DNA from: JANNMJ01 sp031425525
GTDB taxonomy: Bacteria; Bacteroidota; Bacteroidia; Cytophagales; Hymenobacteraceae
Length of the DNA stretch: 64,000 nucleotides
NCBI GenBank assembly: GCA_031425525.1
Contig: JANPJM010000029.1
Span: 1 to 64,000 of the forward strand
Direction of reading: 5' to 3'
Shown here: positions 33,984 through 42,634 of the stretch, one piece after another
How positions within the stretch are numbered: position 1 is the stretch's first letter
Layout of the letters: each line of letters opens with the position of its first letter
Program-made: the position numbers and the translations under genes
The notes under the pieces: model-generated
The model's input: only the letters and a program-made list of their open reading frames with translations
Told to the model about the DNA's origin: nothing
The model's database searches: none

Positions 33984-35495
33984 CTACGCCGGCACCACCA
34001 ACAACTTATGCCGCAGCACAAACTGCGTCGCGCGCTCCATATCGGGGTACAGCACGCGGTCTTCGGCCAGAAACGGGACTTCCTGCCGGAACGCATCCAC
34101 GATTTCCTGCAAACGTGGCGCGATGGGCGCGCCGCCGTTTTTGCGGCGCAATTCCACCGCCTGCGCGGCCGTCAGTAGTTCGATGCCCAGCACGCGGGCC
34201 ACGTTTTCGCCCACTTGCCAGGCTTTGGTGGCGGCGTTGGCGCCCATACTCACGTGGTCTTCCTGACCGTTGGACGACACGATGCTATCCACTGAGGCGG
34301 GCGTGCAAAGCTGCTTGCTCTGGCTCACGATGCTGGCCGCCGTGTACTGCGGAATCATCAGGCCGGAGTTGAGGCCGGGGCTGCTCACCAGAAACGGCGG
34401 CAACCCGCGCTGCCCGCTGATGAGTTGGTAGGTGCGGCGCTCGGAAATGCTACCCAACTCGGCCAGCGCAATGGCGGCAAAATCGAGGGCGAGCGCCAGC
34501 GGCTGACCGTGAAAATTGCCACCGCTCACGATCAAATCTTCCTCCGGGAAGATGGTGGGGTTGTCGGTGACGGCGTTGAGTTCCGTCGAAAAAACGCCTT
34601 CCATATACGTCAGCGCGTCGCGGGTGGCGCCGTGGACTTGCGGCACGCACCGAAACGAGTACGGGTCTTGCACGTGCTTTTTGGCTTGGCGCATCGCCTT
34701 CGAGCCCGCCAGCAATTCGCGGATGTGCGCCGCCACCGCCACCTGCCCCTCGTGCGGCCTGATCCGATGCAGCGGCGCCAAAAACGGCTCCGGCCGGCCA
34801 TCGAAAGCTTCCAGCGAAAGGGCGGCCAGCACGTCAGCTACGTGCGCCAGCCGCCGCGCGCGGGTCAGCAGGGCGGCGCCGTAGGCACTCATAAACTGGG
34901 TGCCGTTGAGGAGCGCCAGCCCTTCTTTGGCTTGCAGCGTGAGCGGCTCCCAACTGAAGAGGTGCAGCGCATCGGCGGCGGCCAGTTCCACACCTTCGTA
35001 CCGCACCTGCCCCAGGCCGATGAGCGGCAGACACAGGTGCGCGAGCGGCGCCAGATCGCCGGAGGCGCCGAGCGAACCCTGCTGATACACAATCGGCAGG
35101 ATGCCGCGATTGTACATCGCTACGAGGCGCTGCACCGTCTGCGGCGGCACGCCGGAGTGGCCGTAGCAGAGGCTTTGCGCCTTCAGAATCAGCATCAGCC
35201 GCACGATGTCGGCGGGTACTTCGGCGCCCATTCCGCAGGCGTGCGACATCAGCAGATTCCGCTGCAACTGCGCGCGGTCGGCCTCTGCAATTGAGACGTT
35301 GTGCAGCGCCCCAAACCCGGTATTGATGCCGTAAATCGGCTCGTCGGGCTGCGCCGTGAGGCGGGCGTGCAGATAGTCGTACCCCTCCTGAATGCGCTCG
35401 ATGGCGTTTTCCGAGAGCTGCACGGGCTCGTGGGTAGCGGCAGCGGCCACTACTTCGTGCAGCCAAAGATGATGGTCGGGGTCGAGGGTGAGCAC
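33984..35495 (-). CDS. hutH: Histidine ammonia-lyase
   Basis: This 503-residue enzyme of the aromatic amino acid ammonia-lyase family releases ammonia from histidine to give urocanate. The MIO cofactor-forming ASG triad is in GSLGASGDLAPLAHL (about 143), with YGINTGFGALHNVSI upstream and SSNGQEDHVSMGANAA downstream. I place the start at the GTG at 35495 (reading V/M-LTLDPDHHLWLHEV), giving normal family length. The open frame to 35588 continues through proline-rich sequence and part of a palindromic repeat. No hutU, hutI or hutG is in the window. A tyrosine or phenylalanine lyase is less likely given MIO-site context. Confidence 0.9.
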   Translation of the reverse strand: MLTLDPDHHLWLHEVVAAAATHEPVQLSENAIERIQEGYDYLHARLTAQPDEPIYGINTGFGALHNVSIAEADRAQLQRNLLMSHACGMGAEVPADIVRLMLILKAQSLCYGHSGVPPQTVQRLVAMYNRGILPIVYQQGSLGASGDLAPLAHLCLPLIGLGQVRYEGVELAAADALHLFSWEPLTLQAKEGLALLNGTQFMSAYGAALLTRARRLAHVADVLAALSLEAFDGRPEPFLAPLHRIRPHEGQVAVAAHIRELLAGSKAMRQAKKHVQDPYSFRCVPQVHGATRDALTYMEGVFSTELNAVTDNPTIFPEEDLIVSGGNFHGQPLALALDFAAIALAELGSISERRTYQLISGQRGLPPFLVSSPGLNSGLMIPQYTAASIVSQSKQLCTPASVDSIVSSNGQEDHVSMGANAATKAWQVGENVARVLGIELLTAAQAVELRRKNGGAPIAPRLQEIVDAFRQEVPFLAEDRVLYPDMERATQFVLRHKLLVVPA

Positions 35496-35552
35496 GGGGG
35501 AGGGGTGGAGGGTGGGAGGGAAGAGGGGTTGAGGGTGTACTCCGGTGGCAAT

Positions 35553-35658
35553 GTAGGGGCGGGCTTTATGCCCGCCCGCCACGCACATCCGGTACTCGAT
35601 TTATCGTAGCTCAACACCAGGCGCGCCAAGTGCGGGCGGACACAAGACTCGCCCCTAC
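35553..35658. repeat. Palindromic element (GTAGGGGCGGGC family) between hutH and hisS
   Basis: Arms 35553-35579 (GTAGGGGCGGGCTTTATGCC onward) and 35632-35658 are inverted copies with about five mismatches. The left arm has an internal GGGCGGGC..GCCCGCCC hairpin. The right end GTAG contains the hisS stop codon (35655-35657). The left side supplies the spurious extension of the hutH frame. Confidence 0.85.
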
Positions 35659-37106
35659 GCGGCTAAAAGGTAACGCACTAATTCGACTTCCAGCGCCAGT
35701 TCGTGTTCGGCGCCGGTGGCGAGAACTTTCACTTTGGCGGTGCCAGCGGCCAGCTCTTCCGGGCCGAGGATGACGACGTACGGAATGCGCTTGGCGTCGG
35801 CGTAGGCGAACTGCTTTTTGAGCTTGGCGGGCTCCGGGTATAGCTCAGCCGAGAGGCCGGCGGCGCGCAGCTGGGCCAGCGTGCGCAGGGCGGCGGCGCG
35901 GGTGGCGGGCTCCTCAAATTGCACCAGCAGCACCTGGGTAGTGGTTTCGAGGGCCGTGGGGTAGCCGCCCAACTCGTCGAGGACATCGCAGAGGCGATCA
36001 ATTCCAAAGGAAAAACCGACGCCGCTCATTCCCTTCAAACCAAAGCCTTCGGTAAGGTTGTCGTAGCGCCCGCCGCCGCTGACCGAGCCCACGCTGGCGC
36101 CGGGAATCTTTACCTCGAAAATGCAGCCGGTGTAGTAGGAAAGGCCACGCGCGAGGGTGAGGTCGAGTTCCAGATTGGCCCAGCCTTCGAAGCCCGATTC
36201 TTCAAGCAGGTGAAGCAAATTCTCCAAGTCACTTATAGCTGTTTGACCGCTTGCTGTTGCTGCGTAGCCCTGCTGGCTCAGATGTGCAAGTCGGAAAGAG
36301 CTAAGTGGTTGAGCCAAATCCTCAATCTGTAAACGTTCATTTGAGAATTTATCGCTAAGCTGCTCCGGTAATCCTCTTCTTATCATTTCGTCTCGAACTC
36401 CTCCTACTCCAATTTTATCGAGCTTGTCCAGCGCTGTATAAAAATCTGCCTCTGAGATACTTGGTTCGGCAGTCTCGCCCGTGAGAGCATTAGCCTCTGA
36501 CTCCAAGGCGCCAGCTCCTACGCTCAACTGATGGTATAGCGCCCGCAGTAGCCCCCGGTGGTTGATTTTGAGGACGTACGGCAGCCCCAGCGTCGTTAGC
36601 ACCTCGTGGATCATCAGCACGATTTCGGCCTCGCCCAGCAGCGAATCCGTCCCTACCACATCGGCGTCGCACTGCACGAACTCGCGGTAGCGGCCCTTGC
36701 TGGGGCGGTCGGCGCGCCAGACGGGCTGCACCTGGTACCGCCGAAATGGGAACGTGAGCGCGTGCCGGTTTTGGACGACGTACCGCGCGAAGGGCACCGT
36801 GAGGTCGTAGCGCAAGCCTTTGTCGGCCACTTTCGGCGCCACTTTTCGGTAGCCGCCGCCGAAGTCTTCGGCCGTCACGTCGCTCAGAAAATCGCCGGAA
36901 TTGAGGATGCGGTACAGCAGTTGGTCGCCTTCCTCGCCGTATTTGCCCGTGAGCGTACTCAGGTTTTCAAATGAAGGCGTTTCGAGCGGCGCGAAGCCAA
37001 AGCGCTCGAACGTGCGCCGGATAGCGCTGATGACGTACTGACGGCGGGCCACTTCGGCGGCGCCAAAATCGCGCGTGCCGCGCGGCAGAGAAGGTTTTTG
37101 ACTCAT
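35655..37106 (-). CDS. hisS: Histidyl-tRNA synthetase with a low-GC internal patch
   Basis: This 483-residue class II synthetase charges tRNA-His. PSLPRGTRDFGAAEVARRQY and motif 1 start the core. QPVWRADRPSKGRYREFVQC is motif 2, LTLARGLSYYTGCIFEVKIP the histidine-binding site, and GGRYDNLTEGFGLKGMSGVG with FSFGIDRL motif 3; an anticodon-binding domain ends the protein. About 36225-36535 (residues about 190-295, the insertion domain) is AT-rich with different codon choice: by hand 36301-36480 has 80 G+C of 180 (44%), against about 63% either side. The frame stays intact. Bacteroidota HisRS is usually nearer 455 residues, so this domain is also long. Confidence 0.95.
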   Translation of the reverse strand: MSQKPSLPRGTRDFGAAEVARRQYVISAIRRTFERFGFAPLETPSFENLSTLTGKYGEEGDQLLYRILNSGDFLSDVTAEDFGGGYRKVAPKVADKGLRYDLTVPFARYVVQNRHALTFPFRRYQVQPVWRADRPSKGRYREFVQCDADVVGTDSLLGEAEIVLMIHEVLTTLGLPYVLKINHRGLLRALYHQLSVGAGALESEANALTGETAEPSISEADFYTALDKLDKIGVGGVRDEMIRRGLPEQLSDKFSNERLQIEDLAQPLSSFRLAHLSQQGYAATASGQTAISDLENLLHLLEESGFEGWANLELDLTLARGLSYYTGCIFEVKIPGASVGSVSGGGRYDNLTEGFGLKGMSGVGFSFGIDRLCDVLDELGGYPTALETTTQVLLVQFEEPATRAAALRTLAQLRAAGLSAELYPEPAKLKKQFAYADAKRIPYVVILGPEELAAGTAKVKVLATGAEHELALEVELVRYLLAA

Positions 37107-37218
37107 AGAGGTTTCGGGTGGTGAAGGTACGGCGGGGCACCGAAGTGCCGTCTCTGAAGCGAGTGTTTAGCTGACCCTCGCATCTTTGCCGGACGGTATG
37201 CTGGATGGTATGCCAGAC

Positions 37219-37770
37219 TTTATGCCTGATCTGCCCGCCGCCTTCCGCCGCTTCGCGGCGCTTTTGCTACTCACGCCCGGCCTGACGGGCTGTTTCGTGT
37301 GGTCGCAGCGGTACGACGCTGCTACCGCAACCGGCACCGTACCCGTCGCCGATACCACCCTCCATTACCGCCAACGGGTGCGGAAGCAGATGGTGGTGCC
37401 GGACGAAATCCGCGTCCAACTGGCCCGATACCACGCTCGGTACCGGTTTTTTCCGTTGACCCTGGCCGGCTTGGCAAGCGATTCTGATTCGGCGCGGACA
37501 GCCATAGAAGCCCTTGCCCGCCAAGGTTTTGAGGCAGCGGAGTTGGAAATGGGCGGCCGGCCCGATAGTGTGGTGCTGGTAACGGTATTCGCCACTACCT
37601 CGCGTGCCGTTTCAACCAATAGCGTGACCAGCGCCGACGGCATCAGCGTCAATCAGCAAACGCAACGCGTAGAGCCCCCGCAAGTCCGGCGCCGGATTCC
37701 GGGGCGTTATAGCTATCGCGTAGCTCCCGGCGGCACCGTGCGGCAGCGGCAGTTACCCGACGGGCGCTAA
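37219..37770 (+). CDS. Hypothetical lipoprotein
   Basis: This 183-residue protein has a signal peptide FRRFAALLLLTPGLTGC with lipobox LTGC, then a mature part including RKQMVVPDEIRVQLARYHAR, ARTAIEALARQGFEAAELEM and a C-terminal RRRIPGRYSYRVAPGG. Not recognised. In-frame start options are TTG 37188, ATG 37198, 37207 and 37219, lying in a GATGGTATGCC-type repeat. 37219 gives a normal lipoprotein leader; the others would add acidic residues ahead of it. Confidence 0.6.
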   Translation, partial: FMPDLPAAFRRFAALLLLTPGLTGCFVWSQRYDAATATGTVPVADTTLHYRQRVRKQMVVPDEIRVQLARYHARYRFFPLTLAGLASDSDSARTAIEALARQGFEAAELEMGGRPDSVVLVTVFATTSRAVSTNSVTSADGISVNQQTQRVEPPQVRRRIPGRYSYRVAPGGTVRQRQLPDGR

Positions 37771-37782
37771 ACCCAACCCGTA

Positions 37783-39642
37783 TTACCGCTTCAGCGCATC
37801 CCGAAACAGGTCCGTCGTGAGGTAGTCGCGGAACTCCAAGTCCTGGGCGGCGCGGTCGGGCGCGGCGGCATCGAGCGCCACTGCTTTTGCGAGCCAATAG
37901 CCGAGGGCGGTATCGTCGTGGGCGCGGGCGGCCACCACGGCCCGGCAGTACGAGGCGAGCTTGCCGCCGTCGTCGGGGCTCATTTTCAGCGCTTCTTCGT
38001 AGGCGGCGGCGGCGGCGGGGTAGTCGCCTTTGAGGAGGTTGGCGAGGCCGCGATTCATCACCACCTGGGTGGTCGTCTCGGCGTACTGCATCGAGGCGAG
38101 GGCGTCGTCGGGTTGACCCGCAATCAGTTCCAGCGCGCCTTTATCGGCGAAAAGCTGCCGCATCAGTTCCGGTTTGCCGGTGCCTTTGGCGGCGTAATCG
38201 AAGGCGTGGAGCGCTTCGAGGGTGTTACCCAGTCGCTGCTGCCCGATGGCCAGATGGTACCACAAATCGGCCGCCAGCGGGTTGCGGTGGGCGGCATACG
38301 TCAGGTTCTTGACGGCCTTGCGCAGCAGAATGGTGCGCACGCGCGGCGTCAGCTCTTGGTCGGCCATCTTCAGGTAAATCAGGCCCAAATTGTGGCACGC
38401 CGGCCACGAGAGGCCCGTTTGCAGCGCGCCTTCGTAAATCCGGCGCTTGTCTTCGAGCAACGGCGTGAGCGAGGCGGCGTAGCGTAGCTCGTCTTCCGTG
38501 AGCACGTCGGCGTCTTCGGTGCCCGCCGCGATGCGCTGCGCAATCAGGTACAGCTCGTAATCGGCGCGCGGCGGCCGGGGCGCGTGTTTTATCACCACCG
38601 AAGCGCGCCGCATCACCGGATAAATGTACGTTTGTAGATACTCGGCGCACGCCAGATTGTCGAGGCGCGCGGCCTTGCCGGCGTAGGAGCCGGGGCCGTT
38701 CACGATGTCGAGAATCTCGTCGATTTGCTTTTCGGGGAGCGCCGAGCTGGTGACGCGCTCCAGAAAAAACGTCCAGTCGCGCGGGCGGGCGCTCACGCTC
38801 ATTTTCACGGAAGCCGTCGAGTTTTGGTAGCCGAATTTATCGAGCTGCTCGACCACGTATTTCTGCACCGACCGCGCCCGTTGCAGCGCCAGACGCGGGT
38901 TGCGCGCATCGACGGCATCCGGCGCGTGTTCGCCCACGATGCGGATGCTCTGCGTTTTCACGTTTTCGGTGATGAAATCGGCCAGCGCGGCGGCATTCGT
39001 GCCGTATTGCCCATTGAACAGCGCCATATTCGGCGGGAAATACACCGGCAGTTCCAGTGTGCCGCTGTCGCGGGTGGGCACGTAGGTTTCGGGCGTGAAA
39101 TCGAGGCGTGGGCGCAGCACCACCAGCCGCCCCGTAGTGATGATGCCCGGCGCCAGCACGATGTTTTTCGGGGCATCGCGGCGGAACCGGCGCGGGTCTT
39201 TGCCCACCTGCGTGACAAACGCGTGTGCCGTGAGGTGCCCCGGATGCTTGGCGGGCTCGAACGGCAGTTGAAACGATTTGGTAGCGATCAGCCAGCGCGG
39301 GTCGATAGGGTCGTAGGTGTAATCGCCGATCAGAAACTGGATGCCGCCCAGATAATCCTTTTTCGGCACGGGCGCGCGCTCGTCGTAGCGGTAGTGGAAT
39401 TCGAGCTTGTACACCACCTTCGATTCCCATTTGGTGATCTTGGCGGGCACGCGCGCCGTGACGGTAATCGGCACCAAATCGCCGGTCGCTTCCAGCACTT
39501 TCGGCTCTACGGTAAGCTGCTGCGGCCGGGCCGCGCGCAGCACGCGCCCATACGGCACGCACCCGCCGAGTGCGCCCACAGCGGCCAGCAATCCCAGAAA
39601 AATAGCAGACGCTGATGGTCGCCGAAACAGAGAAAAAATCAT
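37783..39642 (-). CDS. OmpA-like/TPR lipoprotein
   Basis: This 619-residue protein starts at 39642 (MIFSLFRRPSASAIFLGLLA) with lipobox LGGC. Residues about 200-270 include AALADFITENVKTQSIRIVG and NPRLALQRARSVQKYVVEQL, like the peptidoglycan-binding OmpA C-terminal helix-strand pattern. The C-terminal third has tetratricopeptide-type helices (PLAADLWYHLAIGQQRLGNT, MNRGLANLLKGDYPAAAAAY, EEALKMSPDD). It probably anchors the outer membrane to peptidoglycan or scaffolds an envelope complex. Domain calls are by motif resemblance; specific partner unknown. Confidence 0.65.
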   Translation of the reverse strand: MIFSLFRRPSASAIFLGLLAAVGALGGCVPYGRVLRAARPQQLTVEPKVLEATGDLVPITVTARVPAKITKWESKVVYKLEFHYRYDERAPVPKKDYLGGIQFLIGDYTYDPIDPRWLIATKSFQLPFEPAKHPGHLTAHAFVTQVGKDPRRFRRDAPKNIVLAPGIITTGRLVVLRPRLDFTPETYVPTRDSGTLELPVYFPPNMALFNGQYGTNAAALADFITENVKTQSIRIVGEHAPDAVDARNPRLALQRARSVQKYVVEQLDKFGYQNSTASVKMSVSARPRDWTFFLERVTSSALPEKQIDEILDIVNGPGSYAGKAARLDNLACAEYLQTYIYPVMRRASVVIKHAPRPPRADYELYLIAQRIAAGTEDADVLTEDELRYAASLTPLLEDKRRIYEGALQTGLSWPACHNLGLIYLKMADQELTPRVRTILLRKAVKNLTYAAHRNPLAADLWYHLAIGQQRLGNTLEALHAFDYAAKGTGKPELMRQLFADKGALELIAGQPDDALASMQYAETTTQVVMNRGLANLLKGDYPAAAAAYEEALKMSPDDGGKLASYCRAVVAARAHDDTALGYWLAKAVALDAAAPDRAAQDLEFRDYLTTDLFRDALKR

Positions 39643-39806
39643 CCAAAAAGCCCAAAAAACCGCATCCTGCGTGCAACAACCCGGCGCTTGCGCGGGTACT
39701 GGTAGCAGGCCCGCGCCGCCGCCGATTTGCATTGGCGCAAAGCTACGGCCTATCTTAGGCTCCCGGACGGGCCGTGTGCCTGTTCAGCGGCCGTCCCTCA
39801 TCGCGT

Positions 39807-40025
39807 ATGCATCAGCTCAAATTCTTCGTCGAAACGCGCGCCTTCGGGGTCTGCGCGGCCCTGGGCGAGCGCCTCGGGCTTGCCACGCGCTCGGTGCGGC
39901 TCTCGTTCATCTACCTCTCGTTTCTGACCGCCGGCTCGCCGATTCTGGTCTATCTCATTCTGGCGTTTTGGCGCGGAATGCGGAATTCGCTGCGGAAAGA
40001 GCGGCTGAGTATCTGGGAGGTGTAG
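39807..40025 (+). CDS. PspC-domain membrane protein
   Basis: This 72-residue protein starts MHQLKFFVETRAFGVCAALG, then ERLGLATRSVRLSFIYLSFL and a single transmembrane segment (FLTAGSPILVYLILAFW). The glycine/leucine arrangement is the PspC family pattern, linked in proteobacteria to phage-shock response. Short stand-alone PspC proteins are common in Bacteroidota. No psp partners are seen. Confidence 0.8.
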   Translation: MHQLKFFVETRAFGVCAALGERLGLATRSVRLSFIYLSFLTAGSPILVYLILAFWRGMRNSLRKERLSIWEV

Positions 40026-40049
40026 TGCGTGATGTTGACGTAATCGGAG

Positions 40050-40967
40050 ATGAATTACAAGTTCGTGCCGCTGCTCGCGGTGCTGTTAATCACGTCTGCC
40101 AGTTGGCTGACGGCTTGCCAGACTGATTCTCAATCAGAAAAAGCTACCAGCATATCCACTTCAGTAGCTTCGTCGCGGCCGGTAACCGATTCTGCGGTCT
40201 TATTGCTGAACGAATTTCGACCCTTCATTCAAGGGGTATGGGTCAGCAAGAAGTATGAGCAGGAACTGAGTCGTACGCGCTCAGCAGAAGCATCTTGGGA
40301 TGCCTTGATGGGTACGCCTGAAATTTTTCTTGACACGAGCAAGCCACTACACGACTCCCTGAAAGTGTATGCGTCCGCCAATAACCACGAAGGCGATGAA
40401 TTTTGGCTATTATTACGGCGCGGCCTGTCGCCCGCTTCTCTGGTGGTCAGCCGGGGGGAGTACGATGAAGAAACTGGGAAGGGAAACCACTGGGAGCTAG
40501 CCTACCGTGTAGGCCCCCGTGACACTACTCTTTTCTTTCGGTGTGTCACTCCTGCTGGCAAAATCAAGGAGGAAACCGCGTACCGGCGATTCTTTCGGTC
40601 GTCCGTAAAAGCTTATGACGTTAACGCCGTAATCTCACTGGTACGACAGAAGCTGTACGCGGGCACCTACCGTGTTCTGTATTCTACCGACTACGCTGCT
40701 ACAGTAAGATTCGAAACTGATGGAACCCTCAGCGGTATAAGAGGAAGTAGGTACTATGAGCCCCAAACTGATTTTATGACGCCGCCTGGCGGCGAAACGG
40801 TTCAGTTCACGCGTTCCGATAATGATACTGCTCGCACTTGGTTTATCTCGCGGCTGAATGCCGATACGTTACTGCTACATGATGCAGTCTTGAAGGGAGA
40901 AACCGACTCAACTCCTCCTTATTTCGGGGCTGGCCCTCTGCGTTACCGCCTGTTGCGGCAGCAGTAA
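40050..40967 (+). CDS. Hypothetical lipoprotein
   Basis: This 305-residue lipoprotein has leader VPLLAVLLITSASWLTAC (lipobox LTAC). Mature sequence includes NEFRPFIQGVWVSKKYEQEL, LALMGTPEIF-like segment DALMGTPEIFLDTSKPLHDS, TLFFRCVTPAGKIKEETAYR and VRFETDGTLSGIRGSRYYEP. GVWV plus a beta-rich pattern loosely suggests a lipocalin-like barrel, but I cannot assign it. Its GC is a little lower than that of its neighbours. 24 bases follow the PspC gene. Confidence 0.6.
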   Translation: MNYKFVPLLAVLLITSASWLTACQTDSQSEKATSISTSVASSRPVTDSAVLLLNEFRPFIQGVWVSKKYEQELSRTRSAEASWDALMGTPEIFLDTSKPLHDSLKVYASANNHEGDEFWLLLRRGLSPASLVVSRGEYDEETGKGNHWELAYRVGPRDTTLFFRCVTPAGKIKEETAYRRFFRSSVKAYDVNAVISLVRQKLYAGTYRVLYSTDYAATVRFETDGTLSGIRGSRYYEPQTDFMTPPGGETVQFTRSDNDTARTWFISRLNADTLLLHDAVLKGETDSTPPYFGAGPLRYRLLRQQ

Positions 40968-40968
40968 G

Positions 40969-42039
40969 TTACTTGGATAGCTGCGCCGCCCGCCGCACCT
41001 TCCGCCCGAAATACGCCCACACCAACGAGCCGCCGTACACGCCCGGCAACGTAATCAGGCGTTTGCGGGGCCGTAGTGCCGCCCGCGAGGCGCGCCAATA
41101 ACCTAAACCGCGCAGCACGTGCCAGTGCGCCCGGAACACCGCGCGTACTTCGCCAAACTCGCCACTCAGCAGCCACCGCGCGGCGGCCAGCCAGTCGAGC
41201 AGCACGCGCGCGGTCAGCACGGGCAATAGTTCACCGGGCGCCAGATTCCGAATCAGCAGCGCCAGCCCGTTGCGGAAGTTGAGGTACGTTTTGCGCGGGT
41301 TCGACTTATGGAGCGTGCCGCCGCCCACGTGGTACACCACGCTCTGCGGCTCGGCCCACACCTGCCAACCGGCGTGGTGGGCGCGCCAGCAGAAATCGAT
41401 CTCCTCCATATGGGCAAAAAAGCGGCTTTCGAGCCCGCCCAACGCGTGCCAAGCAGTCGCGCGTACGAGCATCGCGGCGCCAGTGGCCCAGAAAACGGGC
41501 CGGGCATCGTCGTACTGCCCCGCATCGGTTTCGAGGGTATCGAATAGCCGCCCCCGGCAAAACGGGTAGCCGTACGCGTCGATCAGCCCGCCCGCCGCGC
41601 CCGCATACTCGAAGGAGCTGGGGGCGGCGTACGCCCTGATTTTCGGCTGCACCGCCGCAATAGCCTCAGCCGAAAACAGCCGCGCCGTAAGCGGCGCGAG
41701 CCAGCCGGGCGTCACTTCCACATCGGTGTTGAGCAAGAGGTAGGCGTCGAAACGGCCTTTCAGTTGCGCCAGCGCGCGGTTGTAGCCGTCGCAAAACCCC
41801 AAGTTTTCGGGGTGTACCAGCACCTCAACCGCCGGAAACCCGGTCCGCAGCAGGGCTACGGAATCATCCGTCGATGCATTATCGACGACGATGACCGTCG
41901 TGCCGGCCGCCGCGCCGCCGGAATGCGCCACCACGCCTGGCAAAAAGCGCCGTAGCCACGCCACCCCGTTCCAGTTGAGCAGCACCACGGCAACGGAGAA
42001 GTTTCGAGTTTCGAGTTTCGAGTTTTGAGATTCCGTCAT
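40969..42039 (-). CDS. Family 2 glycosyltransferase
   Basis: This protein of about 356 residues is a GT-A-fold inverting transferase. SVAVVLLNWNGVAWLRRFLP is the nucleotide-sugar binding start, TVIVVDNASTDDS follows, and AYLLLNTDVEVTPGWL holds the DxD metal site. VFWATGAAMLVRATAWHALG and FAHMEEIDFCWRAHHAGW are typical of rhamnosyltransferase-like members. Likely role: surface polysaccharide or glycoprotein assembly. The 5' end (codons for TESQNSKLETRNF, about 42000-42036) is made from the CGAGTTT word repeat that also lies upstream, so the true start could be further in. Confidence 0.85.
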   Translation of the reverse strand: MTESQNSKLETRNFSVAVVLLNWNGVAWLRRFLPGVVAHSGGAAAGTTVIVVDNASTDDSVALLRTGFPAVEVLVHPENLGFCDGYNRALAQLKGRFDAYLLLNTDVEVTPGWLAPLTARLFSAEAIAAVQPKIRAYAAPSSFEYAGAAGGLIDAYGYPFCRGRLFDTLETDAGQYDDARPVFWATGAAMLVRATAWHALGGLESRFFAHMEEIDFCWRAHHAGWQVWAEPQSVVYHVGGGTLHKSNPRKTYLNFRNGLALLIRNLAPGELLPVLTARVLLDWLAAARWLLSGEFGEVRAVFRAHWHVLRGLGYWRASRAALRPRKRLITLPGVYGGSLVWAYFGRKVRRAAQLSK

Positions 42040-42103
42040 CCGTTCAAACTTGCGCCAACCAAACACTTTCCCACTCGAAACTCAAAACTTGAAACTCAAA
42101 ACT
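42000..42103. repeat. Word-type hairpin (TTTCGAG) at the 5' end of the GT2 gene
   Basis: GTTTCGAGTTTCGAGTTTCG AGTTTTGAG (42001-42029) is mirrored by ACTCGAAACTCAAAACTTGA AACTCAAAACTCC (about 42073-42105). The left arm is inside the GT2 coding start; the right arm reaches the stop of the YbaB gene. Confidence 0.75.
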
Positions 42104-42104
42104 C

Positions 42105-42443
42105 CTAAAGCCCAAACTGCCCCAGATCCATCCCCGGAATGTTGGGCATCAGGCCGGCGGTTTTGGTTTTGATATGGTCGCGGGCCAACTCACCGGCGGC
42201 TTTCAGGGCGGCGTTTACGGCGGCCACGGTCAGGTCGGTCACCATAGCGCGGTCGTCGGGCGAGGCGAACAGCGACTCGTCCACTTCAATCGTCAGTACC
42301 TGCTGGCGGCCGTTGGCGGTGGCGCGCACCAGGCCGCCGCCCGCCTCGCCGGAGGCGGTGAGGCTCTCTAGGTCGTTCTGGGCTTCCTGCATCCGCGCCT
42401 GGAAGTCCTTCATCTTGCCCATCATTCCCATCAGGTCGAACAT
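42105..42443 (-). CDS. YbaB/EbfC-family nucleoid-associated protein
   Basis: This 112-residue protein has the family start MFDLMGMMGKMKDFQARMQE, then LESLTASGEAGGGLVRATAN, GRQQVLTIEVDESLFASPDD and AVNAALKAAGELARDHIKTK. YbaB/EbfC binds DNA as a dimer and is usually encoded next to recR/dnaX, which are not in the window. Start at 42443 fits family length; the open frame upstream contains a run of A that is likely the promoter/leader. Confidence 0.92.
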   Translation of the reverse strand: MFDLMGMMGKMKDFQARMQEAQNDLESLTASGEAGGGLVRATANGRQQVLTIEVDESLFASPDDRAMVTDLTVAAVNAALKAAGELARDHIKTKTAGLMPNIPGMDLGQFGL

Positions 42444-42634
42444 CGGTTTTCGGGGGTTAGCGAAAAAAAAGTAAATTTTTTTTGTAGCCACAAAAGTAGC
42501 CATTACGGGCTAAAAACGCAGTTTTGAACGATGAATATGGTGGTTTTAAAGCGTAATCAGGTGAAACGACGGCGGAGTGACGATTAATAATTTGACCCCT
42601 TCGGGTATTAAGGGGGGAATTGCCTCTCTGAGTT

